Assembly: GCA_002336675.1 (NCBI GenBank)
Contig: DDEI01000033.1
Coordinates: 15,579 to 53,790 of the forward strand
Length of the DNA: 38,212 bases
Reading direction: 5' to 3'
From: Flavobacteriales bacterium UBA1958
GTDB lineage: Bacteria > Bacteroidota > Bacteroidia > Flavobacteriales_D > Sanyastnellaceae
Shown: piece by piece, positions 1 through 8,315 of the stretch
Numbering within the stretch: position 1 is the first letter of the stretch
How the letters are laid out: the number at the start of each line of letters is the position of its first letter
Notes under the pieces: model-generated
The model's database searches: none
The model's input: only the letters and a program-made list of their open reading frames with translations
What the model was told of the DNA's origin: nothing
Translations under genes and position numbers: made by a program

Positions 1-201
1 CTACAGCACGTTTTAAAGTGGGCTTGCATCGATATTTATTAGTGTTACTCTCATAAGAATTTATACAATTATAGCTTTTACATTTATAGATAAAGAGTAG
101 TAATTTAAGTCTGTATCCTATTTTAGCTTTGGCATAAATTGTAATATGTATACATCTATAATCACTAATTTTCGAGCTGAATAAAAGACAAATCTTAAAT
201 C

Positions 202-2796
202 ATGAAGAAAATTTTAATCCTAGCGCTTATTGGGCTTATGTGTATAGGTGCAACAGACCATTGTAACGCACAATCTAAAAAGAACAAGAAGAAAAAGAAA
301 GGTGATACCGAGCAGCCTAAGCCGAAAGACAAGTCTGAGATAAAGTCTATCAAAGACCTTACGGAGAAGTCAGAGAAAATGGAAGGCCTGTTTACGATGT
401 ATCAGGATTCTACTTCTGGTAAGATGTATATGGAGATTACAGAGGACCAGTTAGGGAAGGAGTTTATCTATTTTAGTTATGTAGAAAATGGAGTGGTAGA
501 TGCAGGTGCATTTAGAGGAAACTACCGTTCGTCTAAGATTTTTAAAATTAATAAGCATTACGACCGAATAGAATTCGAGCTAGTGAACACGAAGTATTAC
601 TTCGATGAGGACAATGCGATTAGTAAATCGAGTGAAGCCAACATCAATACGCCTATAGTGGTAAGCGTAAAAATAGAAGGTCAGGATAAGGATAAAACGA
701 GATTCTTAATTCCAAGTAACGCGGTGTTTATGGCGGAGACTTTTTCCAGATTTAAACCAATCTATACTCCTGCTTACAAGGGGTTTAAGTTGGGTAAGTT
801 AAACAAAGACAAGAGTAAGACAATCGCTGTAAATAACTATCCTGAGAACACTGATGTGAGAGTTCAGTTGGCTTTTGATGGACAGGGAATGAGCACTTTC
901 GGTTCGGCAGCGCTTACAGATGGTAGATTCGTAAATGTGACGTATCACCAGAGTTTAATAGCTGTGCCCAATAATGATTTCAAGCCTCGGAGAGATGATT
1001 CTAGAGTGGGATACTTTATGACTTCTGTTACGGATTTAACTTCTGCTGAGGTTGCTCCATATAGAGATATGATTCACAGATGGGATTTACGCAAGAAAGA
1101 CCCATCTGCTGATTTGTCTGATGTAGTAGAACCGATTACTTGGTGGATAGAAAACACGACTCCTGAGGAGTTAAGACCTATTATAAAAGAAGGTGTAGAA
1201 AAGTGGAACATAGCTTTCGAGAAATTAGGATTTAAAAATGCCGTAGTGGTTAAAGTTCAGCCAGATGATGCCATGTGGAATGCTGGTGATATTCGGTATA
1301 ATGTTTTAAGATGGACTTCTTCTCCTAACCCTCCTTTTGGTGGTTATGGCCCTAGCTTCGTTAACCCCAGAACAGGACAGATACTAGGAGCAGACGTAAT
1401 GTTAGAATACGTGTATGTACTGGGAAGATTGAAGATGGAAGAAATTTTCGATATAGCTGGAGCTGGAAATTCTTTTGCAGAAGAAAAGGCTGTGGCTTTT
1501 TACGGGATGGACCACGATCACAAGTTATGTGAAGCGGGCGCTATCATGTCTGAGCAAGTTTTATTTGGACAGAATGCTATGGCACTATCGGGTATTTCGG
1601 ATATAGATAAGGATAGATTTTTAGTAGAATCTATTCAGAGACTGGTTCTTCATGAAGTAGGGCATACGCTAGGGTTAAACCATAACATGAAAGGAAGTTC
1701 TATTCAGTCTGTAGAAGATTTGAAGAATATGGATAAGATGCTGAAAGAAGGAATGTGTAACTCTGTAATGGAGTATCCAGCTATGAATTTCGCTTTAAAT
1801 CCTGAAGAGCAAGCACTTTTTTATGATTCTAAGCCTGGAGTTTATGATGACTGGGCAGTAGAGTTTGGTTATTCTCAAGGAGTAGACAATCCTGAAGAAG
1901 AAGAAATGAGATTACAGAAAATCCTGAGCAAGTCTGGTGATCCAATGCTCGTTTTTGGTAATGATGGAGATGATATGAGGTCTGCAGGTAAAGCCATAGA
2001 CCCTATGGTGAACATCTATGACCTTAGCAGTGATCCTGTAGCTTATGGTGTAGATAGAATAAAATTAGTAGAAGAAAGGTTGATGCCAGGTCTTTTAGAG
2101 CGTTACACTGAGCCAGGAGAAAGCCACATGGCGTTAAGAAATGCTTATTTATCATTAACAGGAGAAAAGGCACGTCAGTTAATAGTAATAAGCAAGCATG
2201 TGGGAGGAATCTCTGTAAGCAGAACTATAGATGGAGATGGAATAGATAAAGACCCGTTTACGCCGCTCTCTAGAGAAGATCAATTAGCGGCTATGGATGC
2301 GATTAGTACTTACGCTTTTGCTCCAGATGCTTGGAACATGGATGAAGAGTTATTGAGACATCTTCAAATACAGAGAAGAGGATTTAATCAACCTTATGGT
2401 GGAGAAGACCCCAGAATTCATGGAAGAGTATTGAATTTCCAGAACGCAGTATTAAGGCACCTACTTCACCCTAATGTTCTTACTAGAATCACAGACTCTG
2501 AACAATACGGAAATGAGTATGGTATAGCTGAGTATATGGATGATTTAACAGATGCTATTTTTAAGGCAGACACTGATAAATCAGTAAACAGTATTAGACA
2601 GAACTTACAGTTACTCTACACGAAGAATTTAGCGAGTTATTTAGGGAATAAAAAAGCACTGCCAAGCACGAAGTCTATGGCGCTTTATGAGCTAAATAGA
2701 ATCAAAGGTTTTGCTAAGTCTAAAGCAGGTAATGTGAGCACTAAAGCCCACAGACAGCACTTGACACTTATAATAGAAAAAGCACTGGAGAATTAA
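202..2796 (+). CDS. Exported zinc-dependent metalloprotease (DUF5117/DUF4953 type)
   Basis: Predicted secreted or periplasmic peptidase of 864 residues. Residues 1-24 form a signal peptide ending near NAQ, followed by a lysine-rich stretch. The catalytic motif is HEVGHTLGLNH at residues 484-494, which fits the metzincin pattern HExxHxxGxxH (H484, H488 and H494 bind zinc; E485 is catalytic). A Met-turn candidate, SVMEYP, follows around M523. The part before the motif matches the layout of the Bacteroidota family that carries DUF5118 and DUF5117 ahead of a DUF4953 catalytic region; length is normal for that family. It is monocistronic, ends before a strong hairpin at 2824, and faces the convergent flippase gene. 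The ATG at 202 is chosen because the signal peptide starts directly there. The substrate is unknown. Confidence 0.9.
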   Translation: MKKILILALIGLMCIGATDHCNAQSKKNKKKKKGDTEQPKPKDKSEIKSIKDLTEKSEKMEGLFTMYQDSTSGKMYMEITEDQLGKEFIYFSYVENGVVDAGAFRGNYRSSKIFKINKHYDRIEFELVNTKYYFDEDNAISKSSEANINTPIVVSVKIEGQDKDKTRFLIPSNAVFMAETFSRFKPIYTPAYKGFKLGKLNKDKSKTIAVNNYPENTDVRVQLAFDGQGMSTFGSAALTDGRFVNVTYHQSLIAVPNNDFKPRRDDSRVGYFMTSVTDLTSAEVAPYRDMIHRWDLRKKDPSADLSDVVEPITWWIENTTPEELRPIIKEGVEKWNIAFEKLGFKNAVVVKVQPDDAMWNAGDIRYNVLRWTSSPNPPFGGYGPSFVNPRTGQILGADVMLEYVYVLGRLKMEEIFDIAGAGNSFAEEKAVAFYGMDHDHKLCEAGAIMSEQVLFGQNAMALSGISDIDKDRFLVESIQRLVLHEVGHTLGLNHNMKGSSIQSVEDLKNMDKMLKEGMCNSVMEYPAMNFALNPEEQALFYDSKPGVYDDWAVEFGYSQGVDNPEEEEMRLQKILSKSGDPMLVFGNDGDDMRSAGKAIDPMVNIYDLSSDPVAYGVDRIKLVEERLMPGLLERYTEPGESHMALRNAYLSLTGEKARQLIVISKHVGGISVSRTIDGDGIDKDPFTPLSREDQLAAMDAISTYAFAPDAWNMDEELLRHLQIQRRGFNQPYGGEDPRIHGRVLNFQNAVLRHLLHPNVLTRITDSEQYGNEYGIAEYMDDLTDAIFKADTDKSVNSIRQNLQLLYTKNLASYLGNKKALPSTKSMALYELNRIKGFAKSKAGNVSTKAHRQHLTLIIEKALEN

Positions 2797-2823
2797 CAGG
2801 TAGGGTGTTACAAAACAATTTTG

Positions 2824-2855
2824 AAAAGCAGTCTTTTATAAAGGCTGCTTTTTTT
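2824..2855. terminator. Bidirectional rho-independent terminator
   Basis: AAAGCAG at 2825-2831 pairs with CTGCTTT at 2845-2851, and the stem can be extended by a G-T wobble. The + strand has a run of seven T after the stem, and the minus strand also reads into T-rich sequence. It lies between the stop of the metalloprotease gene (2796) and the stop of the convergent flippase gene (2873), so it can serve both. Confidence 0.8.
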
Positions 2856-2872
2856 ATGCAATAGAAATGCTA

Positions 2873-4186
2873 TTACTTAAGTCTACCCAAATAAACCTGA
2901 TAACACGCATAGTTTACTGCTCCAGAAACCCAGATAAGAATGGTAGTAGCCCATGCAGCACCTATAATCCCCATCTTACCCACTAAGTAATAATTAAGAA
3001 CCACATTAATTCCCAATACTCCGAAGGAGATGTAGGCATTCCAATTGGCTTTCCCTACTGCAGAAAGTAAATTTCCAAAAGGGATTCTAAGCGTAAATGC
3101 TCCTATTACTGCTAGCGTAAAAACAGAGATTAATTCCCCGTGTCCTTGGTACTCCTCCCCGAAAATCCCGAGAATCCATTCGCTACCGAAGTGAAGAACT
3201 GCGGCTACTGCCAGAGAAATAGGAAATAACAGTTTCATGGTATTCAAAGCATAATTACTCAGGAATTTTTTGTCTGCGGCATGTTCCGACACCTTTACGA
3301 AATCTGTAGTAATCAGCGCCAGTGGAAGCACAAAGGATGCTATAGGAATAATGCTACAAACTCTATAAATAGCCGTTTGTTTGGACACATATTTGGAGAT
3401 GGCTTCTGGCGTGTTCAAGCCAACTTGCTGGAGTGTTTCTGCAGAATCAGAGAGGATGTTACCGATAGTCATAATGTCTACGATGTACATCATCTTGGCA
3501 GCTACAGCTCCTATACTCACGAATAGGGCATATTTCCAAAAATCTTTAATCTGAATAGGAGAGCGGCTCTTAAACCGAACGCTTGAGAGGCTTAACTTTT
3601 TTAAATAATAGATTCCTATAAATAGCGGAGTAACTACTAAAGCCCAGGCATAACCTGTCACTCCAAATGCCAATGCTCCAGCCATAGCTAGAACTAGCAA
3701 CAGTGCATTGTACCAGTTTTCACTTTGGGCAAAAAGGTCATTCCTGTTGACTAGTCGAGTGTAATTCCTTACGAATTCTACCAGTGTAAACGTTAATAAG
3801 TGAAGACTTAAGACCACGAGTAAAAACTGCGAATTAGGTCTGTTAATGGTGATTAATGGGCTAAAAAGCAGTAAAAGTGACGATAAAACAGCAGAAAGCA
3901 GGATTCCTCTGCTAAAAGCATACTTGAATAATTGTCTCTTTTCTTCTTCCGTTTTCAGTCGCGCCCCGAAGTAGACTAAACTCTGATAAGCGCCAAAACC
4001 CATAAAAGGAACTAAGAAACTTACCGCAGTAAACGCATACGTGAAATCTCCATAACTCTCTTGAGTAAGTATTCTGGCCATGGCTATGCTCACTAAAAAG
4101 CCTATGACTTTTGCCAGAACCATAGCGTTGAAAATTTTAGCCCCACTTCGCTTTAAAAATGCTGATATGAATTCTTTTACATTCAC
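2873..4186 (-). CDS. Polysaccharide/oligosaccharide flippase (Wzx-like, MOP superfamily)
   Basis: A 437-residue, almost wholly hydrophobic protein with about 12 or more membrane segments. The N-terminal region (GAKIFNAMVLAKVIGFLVS, then ARILTQESYGDFTYAF) is the typical start of polysaccharide-biosynthesis flippases of the MOP superfamily (PF01943/PF13440 type), which move lipid-linked glycans across the inner membrane. It starts with GTG at 4186; that G is also the last base of the TAG stop of the upstream asparagine-synthase-like gene, so translation is probably coupled. It is the third gene of a minus-strand operon with a glycosyltransferase and an amidotransferase-like enzyme, which supports a role in exporting a surface glycan. 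The family is confident; the transported glycan is unknown. Confidence 0.86.
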   Translation of the reverse strand: MNVKEFISAFLKRSGAKIFNAMVLAKVIGFLVSIAMARILTQESYGDFTYAFTAVSFLVPFMGFGAYQSLVYFGARLKTEEEKRQLFKYAFSRGILLSAVLSSLLLLFSPLITINRPNSQFLLVVLSLHLLTFTLVEFVRNYTRLVNRNDLFAQSENWYNALLLVLAMAGALAFGVTGYAWALVVTPLFIGIYYLKKLSLSSVRFKSRSPIQIKDFWKYALFVSIGAVAAKMMYIVDIMTIGNILSDSAETLQQVGLNTPEAISKYVSKQTAIYRVCSIIPIASFVLPLALITTDFVKVSEHAADKKFLSNYALNTMKLLFPISLAVAAVLHFGSEWILGIFGEEYQGHGELISVFTLAVIGAFTLRIPFGNLLSAVGKANWNAYISFGVLGINVVLNYYLVGKMGIIGAAWATTILIWVSGAVNYACYQVYLGRLK

Positions 4187-5805
4187 TAGCTAAAGTAATT
4201 TTTCATTACAGAAAGGACTGATAAAGCGAGTATTTTCTCTATCAAATTGTCTGAAGCAAATAGAGCTAAACAAAACTCTTTTAGTTCAGCATCGAACTCT
4301 AAGCGATGTATATTTTCTGAGTAATAATTATCCCAGTAATTCCTCAAGCCCTCATTAGTTTCATGCCAGTGATTTAGAGGGTTCATACTTAATTTTTCAG
4401 GATGCTTATTTACTTTTTTATAATAGATGTTTCTGAGCTTGTTTTGCACTTTTCCCGCAAACATCTCAGGAAATGAGCGCGCAGGTCTTCCGAACTCTTC
4501 CTGAGAAAACTGCATTACTTCCTTGTGGTATTTCCATAAATATTCCCATTGTAATTTTCCGCTTTTCTTCCATTCATTCGGCATGGTGTAAGCCAAATTC
4601 TGTACTTCTGGGTCGGCAAAAGGGGAGGTGATATATCCTTTCTTCTGAGCCACGAAACACCCAGAACTGATCACTCTATACAGACGGTTATTCAAGTAGA
4701 ATACATCCATATCCTCATAGAGCTCCATCTCTGCTTTTAGCTCACTGTTAATGGAGTCAGCGAACCTAGAAGAACATAAAAGCGCAGAATATTCACTAAC
4801 ATTCTGCCACATTCCAAATGCATGTTCAGTGAAAATAGTTCTACCGATTTGTCCAGTATGAATAATGGGCTGAGCAGTCTTAGATTTGTCTAGCGCATAA
4901 TTAAAATGAGCAGAACTGGCATAAAAATTTAAGCCATCTACGGCCAACGTGTTTTCATCTATATTTTTCAGATAATCTCCATTTTCTAAGGATACGAATT
5001 CGTAGTTGATTCCATAGTGTTCTGCTATTTCTTTACTAATCCAGTGGTCTCTGCAATCCGTTTGGCCAAAGCACAAAACAGCCTCTTGTGTTATTCCGTC
5101 TTGCTTGGCTAGACTTAAGTTTTGTCGAGAGTCCAAACCACCACTTAGAAGCTGAAAATTAGCATTTCCAGGGTGTTGGTATTGCTCTTTTACGGCAGTT
5201 GAAAACCGAGAATGTAATTCTTCTAAATAATCAGGTTTACTTAAAGAAGTAGGTTTAGAATCGGGGAGGTAATATCTGTGAATGTGCCAATTACCTTTAG
5301 TTACTACTACTTTTTCTCCAGCTCGTAGTATGTTGATGCCAGCTACGCAGGTTTGATTTCCGAAAATCCCTCCTATAGATAACATGCTTCTTAATGCCAC
5401 AGCGTTAGGAGTGGAGCGGAATCCATCAGCGGCTAGATCTGCTTGAAGTTTTTTTAGATTGTAATGGAAGTAAAGTTTTCCGCGTTGAAGCGCATAGAAT
5501 ACTCTTCTTGAACAACTATGATTTGTAGCTATTTCTATTCTGTCATTTAGGCAAACCACTGAAGTAAACTCTCCTTTTAATGATAAAGGAAAAGTCTGCG
5601 GAGAAGTGTTATGTAATGAGGTGAGTAGCTCAGGCTCAGTAGTGGCTTGCTTAGTTAACAGTTGGGGAATATTGTAAATAAAACCATCCGCATAAATGGT
5701 GTCTTCTCCGGACTTGTTTACTAAAGGTTCTCCAGTAGGGTTAGCGTCATGAGTGACCTGATGGGTGAGAGATTCTAGGGCTATATGTCCGTGAAATCCG
5801 CCCAT
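4186..5805 (-). CDS. Asparagine synthase-like protein lacking the glutaminase cysteine
   Basis: A 539-residue member of the asparagine synthase (AsnB) family. The ATP-pyrophosphatase signature SGGLDS is at residues 221-226, where adenylation of a carboxyl group would occur. In AsnB the N-terminal class II glutaminase domain needs Cys2 (MCGI); here the protein starts MGGFHGH, so the nucleophile is replaced by glycine while the rest of the N-terminal fold seems to be kept. Glutamine-dependent ammonia release is therefore unlikely; free ammonia or another nucleophile may be used. Similar homologues occur in O-antigen and capsule loci, where some amidate sugar uronic acids. The start overlaps the TAA of the upstream glycosyltransferase by one base, and its stop overlaps the flippase start by one base. 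Family assignment is firm, reaction is not. Confidence 0.84.
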   Translation of the reverse strand: MGGFHGHIALESLTHQVTHDANPTGEPLVNKSGEDTIYADGFIYNIPQLLTKQATTEPELLTSLHNTSPQTFPLSLKGEFTSVVCLNDRIEIATNHSCSRRVFYALQRGKLYFHYNLKKLQADLAADGFRSTPNAVALRSMLSIGGIFGNQTCVAGINILRAGEKVVVTKGNWHIHRYYLPDSKPTSLSKPDYLEELHSRFSTAVKEQYQHPGNANFQLLSGGLDSRQNLSLAKQDGITQEAVLCFGQTDCRDHWISKEIAEHYGINYEFVSLENGDYLKNIDENTLAVDGLNFYASSAHFNYALDKSKTAQPIIHTGQIGRTIFTEHAFGMWQNVSEYSALLCSSRFADSINSELKAEMELYEDMDVFYLNNRLYRVISSGCFVAQKKGYITSPFADPEVQNLAYTMPNEWKKSGKLQWEYLWKYHKEVMQFSQEEFGRPARSFPEMFAGKVQNKLRNIYYKKVNKHPEKLSMNPLNHWHETNEGLRNYWDNYYSENIHRLEFDAELKEFCLALFASDNLIEKILALSVLSVMKNYFS

Positions 5806-6938
5806 TAAATAACTTCTGCATAAATTTTGGAATAAGCATCGGCTACGGCTGATACCGAAAAGTACTCTCGGGAATAATCATTGAGCCAGTGCGCATCATA
5901 TTCCTTTATATTTCTATAAACATGTTTCATAGCCTCTGTTAATTCTTGTGTATTTCCCTTAGTAATAAGCTTTCCGTGAGCAGGAGTGAGGTGTTCATTT
6001 ATTCCACCTACGTCTGTAGCTATAACTGGTATTCCTGCAGAATAAGCCTCTGGGATTACACAGGGTTGATTTTCATAATTCGAAAATAGAATCAAGCAAT
6101 GTGACGCGGCCATCTGAGTAGCTACTTCTGATAGTGTTTGTTCCCCTTTTAGGGTAATCCTGTCTTCGGGAATGTTAAGCTTTTGAGCTAATTTTATATA
6201 CGGGGCTATTTCTCCATCTCCTATAATGAGCAGGTTAGCATCTATTTCTGACCAGGCTTCACTAAAGCTAGAAATGATTCCGGTTATGTTTTTATGGTCA
6301 TCTACTAGTGAACTTACATGTATGAATGTAAACTTTTCGCTTTTAGAAAGACTGGGAGTAAAGAGGTCATTGTCCACCACATTGGGCACCACAGTGTATT
6401 TGGCATTACAGCCGAATTTTTTCATGGCTTCTCCTAAGTGCTCTGATACAGGGGCTATTCTGGATGCGTCTTTTGCTACTTTTTTAGAAAAGTATTTTTG
6501 GATGAACTTCACCTTCTTAGAATTATGATAACCGGTCCAGTGTTCTGTAATTATAAATGGCAGGTTGATCGTTTTTTTCAATTGCAATGCTAGTAAACCT
6601 GCTCTGTAAAGCACATTTACGTGAATTAAATCAAAAGAGTGAATCTGCGCCAGTAATTTGTTTTTTACCACATGATTAAATGCCTTAATATATCCGCTAC
6701 CAGCAATTCCTTTTTTCTGGTAATAACAGATGATTTCTTTTACCCCTTTGATCTCATTCACCTCTATTCTATAAGGCTCACTCATGGTGATGTCTTTAGC
6801 CAGGTATACTACTGTCACATTATTCTGCGTAGCAATGGCTTGTGCATGACGCTGACAAAAGTTCCCTAAAGTAGAATGCACTTTACTGGGGTACCAGGAT
6901 GCTAAAAAGAGAATATTTTTAGAATAGGTTTTTTTCAA
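5805..6938 (-). CDS. Glycosyltransferase family 4 (GT-B fold)
   Basis: A 377-residue retaining-type glycosyltransferase. The N-terminal half holds an acceptor-side domain (ILFLASWYPSKVHSTLGNFCQRHA, in the usual position for GT4 enzymes) and the C-terminal half a Glycos_transf_1 domain. The E-x7-E-type donor motif is visible as IPEAYSAGIPVIATDVGG at roughly residues 298-315. It probably acts at the cytoplasmic face, adding a sugar to a lipid-linked glycan. It is the first gene of a three-gene operon; its TAA shares one base with the ATG of the asparagine-synthase-like gene. Donor and acceptor cannot be read from the sequence. Confidence 0.9.
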   Translation of the reverse strand: MKKTYSKNILFLASWYPSKVHSTLGNFCQRHAQAIATQNNVTVVYLAKDITMSEPYRIEVNEIKGVKEIICYYQKKGIAGSGYIKAFNHVVKNKLLAQIHSFDLIHVNVLYRAGLLALQLKKTINLPFIITEHWTGYHNSKKVKFIQKYFSKKVAKDASRIAPVSEHLGEAMKKFGCNAKYTVVPNVVDNDLFTPSLSKSEKFTFIHVSSLVDDHKNITGIISSFSEAWSEIDANLLIIGDGEIAPYIKLAQKLNIPEDRITLKGEQTLSEVATQMAASHCLILFSNYENQPCVIPEAYSAGIPVIATDVGGINEHLTPAHGKLITKGNTQELTEAMKHVYRNIKEYDAHWLNDYSREYFSVSAVADAYSKIYAEVI

Positions 6939-7253
6939 GGATGAATATCAGTTGATTCAATAATAAGAACGAGGTTTTAAATTTATATGGCTAAAGTAAT
7001 GAAGAGGGAAGAGAAAACGGTGAAGTTTGACTATGGTTTTAAAAGGATCAGTCGAGTAATTAAAGTCAATAGTCCGGCAAAGTGACTCTCTCGTTTACAG
7101 TCCTTAGAAGAAGGTTTGGATCCATGTAGAAAGAAATTAGCAATTCACCGGTCTTGCTTCCAATAGCTAACGCTATTTGACTTAGTGTTTAGAGTGAGTA
7201 TGTTGAGATTTGTGTTTAGAATTTTTTGATTTAAGTCTAGAAATAACGAAGCA
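6939..7253. other. Intergenic region with no supported gene
   Basis: About 315 bases between the glycosyltransferase start and the tRNA-His terminator. I see no convincing gene. It contains a possible 32-codon + strand ORF at 6986-7084 (basic, start MAKVMKREEK) without support from any signal, and a short 6-bp hairpin AATAGC/GCTATT at 7162-7177 without a T run. The promoter of the minus-strand glycan operon should lie here; a candidate near 6975-6985 matches the Bacteroidota -7 consensus only partly. Confidence 0.4.
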
Positions 7254-7282
7254 CAAAAAAAGGTTAGCCCAATGGCTAACCT
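7254..7282 (-). terminator. Terminator of tRNA-His
   Basis: Perfect 9-bp stem AGGTTAGCC (7261-7269) and GGCTAACCT (7274-7282) with a CAAT loop. On the minus strand it is followed by a run of at least six T. It begins 8 nt after the 3' end of the tRNA-His gene. Confidence 0.9.
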
Positions 7283-7290
7283 TTTATTTG

Positions 7291-7365
7291 GGTGAAAGAC
7301 GGGATTCGAACCCGCGACCCTCGGTACCACAAACCGATACTCTAACCAACTGAGCTACAATCACC
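7291..7365 (-). tRNA. tRNA-His (anticodon GTG)
   Basis: The reverse strand folds into a full cloverleaf. The anticodon stem TCGGT/ACCGA encloses TTGTGGT, giving anticodon GTG. The T arm reads GCGGG-TTCGAAT-CCCGT. There is an encoded extra 5' G (G-1) opposite discriminator C73, which is the identity element of bacterial tRNA-His. CCA is not encoded. The acceptor stem has T-T mismatches at 5-68 and 6-67. It is a single tRNA gene with its own promoter (7401-7429) and terminator (7254-7282). The short reading frame over this region is an artefact of the tRNA. Confidence 0.97.
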
Positions 7366-7400
7366 ATGTTTCTCTCTTTACTCTAGTAAAAAAGAGAGCG

Positions 7401-7429
7401 CAAATTTAATTAAAGTTTTACTGTAACAA
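7401..7429 (-). promoter_or_regulatory. Promoter of tRNA-His, Bacteroidota type
   Basis: On the minus strand TTG (7427-7429) is followed after 18 nt by TAAATTTG (7401-7408), an exact match to TAnnTTTG. A second TTG lies 21 nt away. The transcript would begin near 7395. The leader holds an 8-bp inverted repeat CTCTCTTT/AAAGAGAG (7372-7398) just ahead of the tRNA. Confidence 0.8.
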
Positions 7430-7432
7430 CAA

Positions 7433-7651
7433 CTAATCTCTTAAAAAATTATAGAGGGTTTGAATGGTGTCTCTAGGCCCTGAGAATAGTGTTAAAACGG
7501 TATTATCGCGATCAATAATAACACTGTTATTTTCGCAGAGATAATGAATATCATTCTTTGGAATATCCAAATGAAAAAGTATACTTATATACTATGAATA
7601 TGGTGTGCTAGGAAGAAAAATTATTTCTGGCAGTATAGATTTAATTGACAT
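7433..7651 (-). pseudogene. Possible small ORF interrupted by one amber codon
   Basis: An ATG at 7651, two bases after the stop of the DinB-like gene, opens a 72-codon frame that ends with TAG at 7433-7435 and has one in-frame TAG at 7592-7594 (codon 20). The part after the amber codon reads like a real protein (for example FHLDIPKNDIHYLCENN and later VIIDRDNTVLTLFSG). Apart from a TTG, no start codon lies downstream of the amber codon in frame. It may be a recently broken gene in the dinB operon, a shorter gene with a TTG start, or chance. I do not recognise the product. Confidence 0.3.
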
Positions 7652-7652
7652 G

Positions 7653-8153
7653 CTATAAATATCTCTCTTGCAGAACTTCTATGTGATGCAGAGCATGGCC
7701 GGCTATAAGATAACCTAACCCCTCTACATTTAGATTTAAACCTGAGAAATTTCCTGTTTTGTCTAATTCTTCTTGAGTGAAATGATTAAAATAGAAAAGC
7801 GTATTCTCTCTAGTGTTTTTATGCAGATGTAGCAGTTCTGTGAAGTTCATTTCGGCTACACGAGCCTTTTCTACCATCATGTTTTCATCGTAAGAAGTGA
7901 GTATAGTTTCATCTCCTCTGGAAATTCGAATAGCTCTGTAAAGCATAATTATTTCAGTCTCTACATTGTGAAACACGACCTCGGCTATAGACCACTTTTC
8001 AGGAGCATATGAATCATTGACATCTAAGTTTTTTAAGGAGTCATAAAACGAATCTAGCTCGTCTTTTTGTTTCATTAAAGCTTCTTTTACAGGAAGTTCA
8101 CTCACTTTTGAAATGTAGTAAGAAAAGTATCCTTCGAATTTATTTGCAGTCAT
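7653..8153 (-). CDS. DinB-family protein (DinB_2 four-helix bundle)
   Basis: A 166-residue protein of the DinB/YfiT-like superfamily, metal-binding four-helix bundle proteins often tied to thiol transfer or stress. The predicted metal-ligand histidines are in place: H62 in the helix that starts WSIAEVVFH, and H153 and H157 in GHALHHIEVLQ near the C-terminus. Length and layout (PEKWSIAEVV, then a C-terminal GHxxHH helix) fit PF12867. No signal peptide, so cytoplasmic. The reaction is unknown, as for most of this family; it is not DNA polymerase IV. A possible broken ORF follows two bases after its stop. Confidence 0.82.
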   Translation of the reverse strand: MTANKFEGYFSYYISKVSELPVKEALMKQKDELDSFYDSLKNLDVNDSYAPEKWSIAEVVFHNVETEIIMLYRAIRISRGDETILTSYDENMMVEKARVAEMNFTELLHLHKNTRENTLFYFNHFTQEELDKTGNFSGLNLNVEGLGYLIAGHALHHIEVLQERYL

Positions 8154-8315
8154 GAATACAGATTTAGCCGTTTATGGAATAAGAACTACTGTTCACTAGA
8201 TCGTTCTTAAGGTTACCGAAGTGTCTTTCTATTTTAGTAACAGTAAATCAGTTTTTTCATTTTAATTGGCTATGTTGCTTCTTAGCCGAGGTTAAGGTTC
8301 TTTAAATAAAAAAAA

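Noticed and set aside
3281..3526. A + strand ORF inside the flippase gene
   Set aside because: Shadow of the well-supported minus-strand flippase; the sequence has no family features.
7145..7330. A 61-codon minus-strand ORF over the tRNA
   Set aside because: It reads through the tRNA-His gene and its terminator; the GSNPV segment is the translated T arm, a known artefact.
7653..8153. DinB-family gene as DNA polymerase IV
   Set aside because: The name is shared by chance. This protein has the four-helix bundle and histidine ligands of the DinB/YfiT superfamily and no polymerase motifs.
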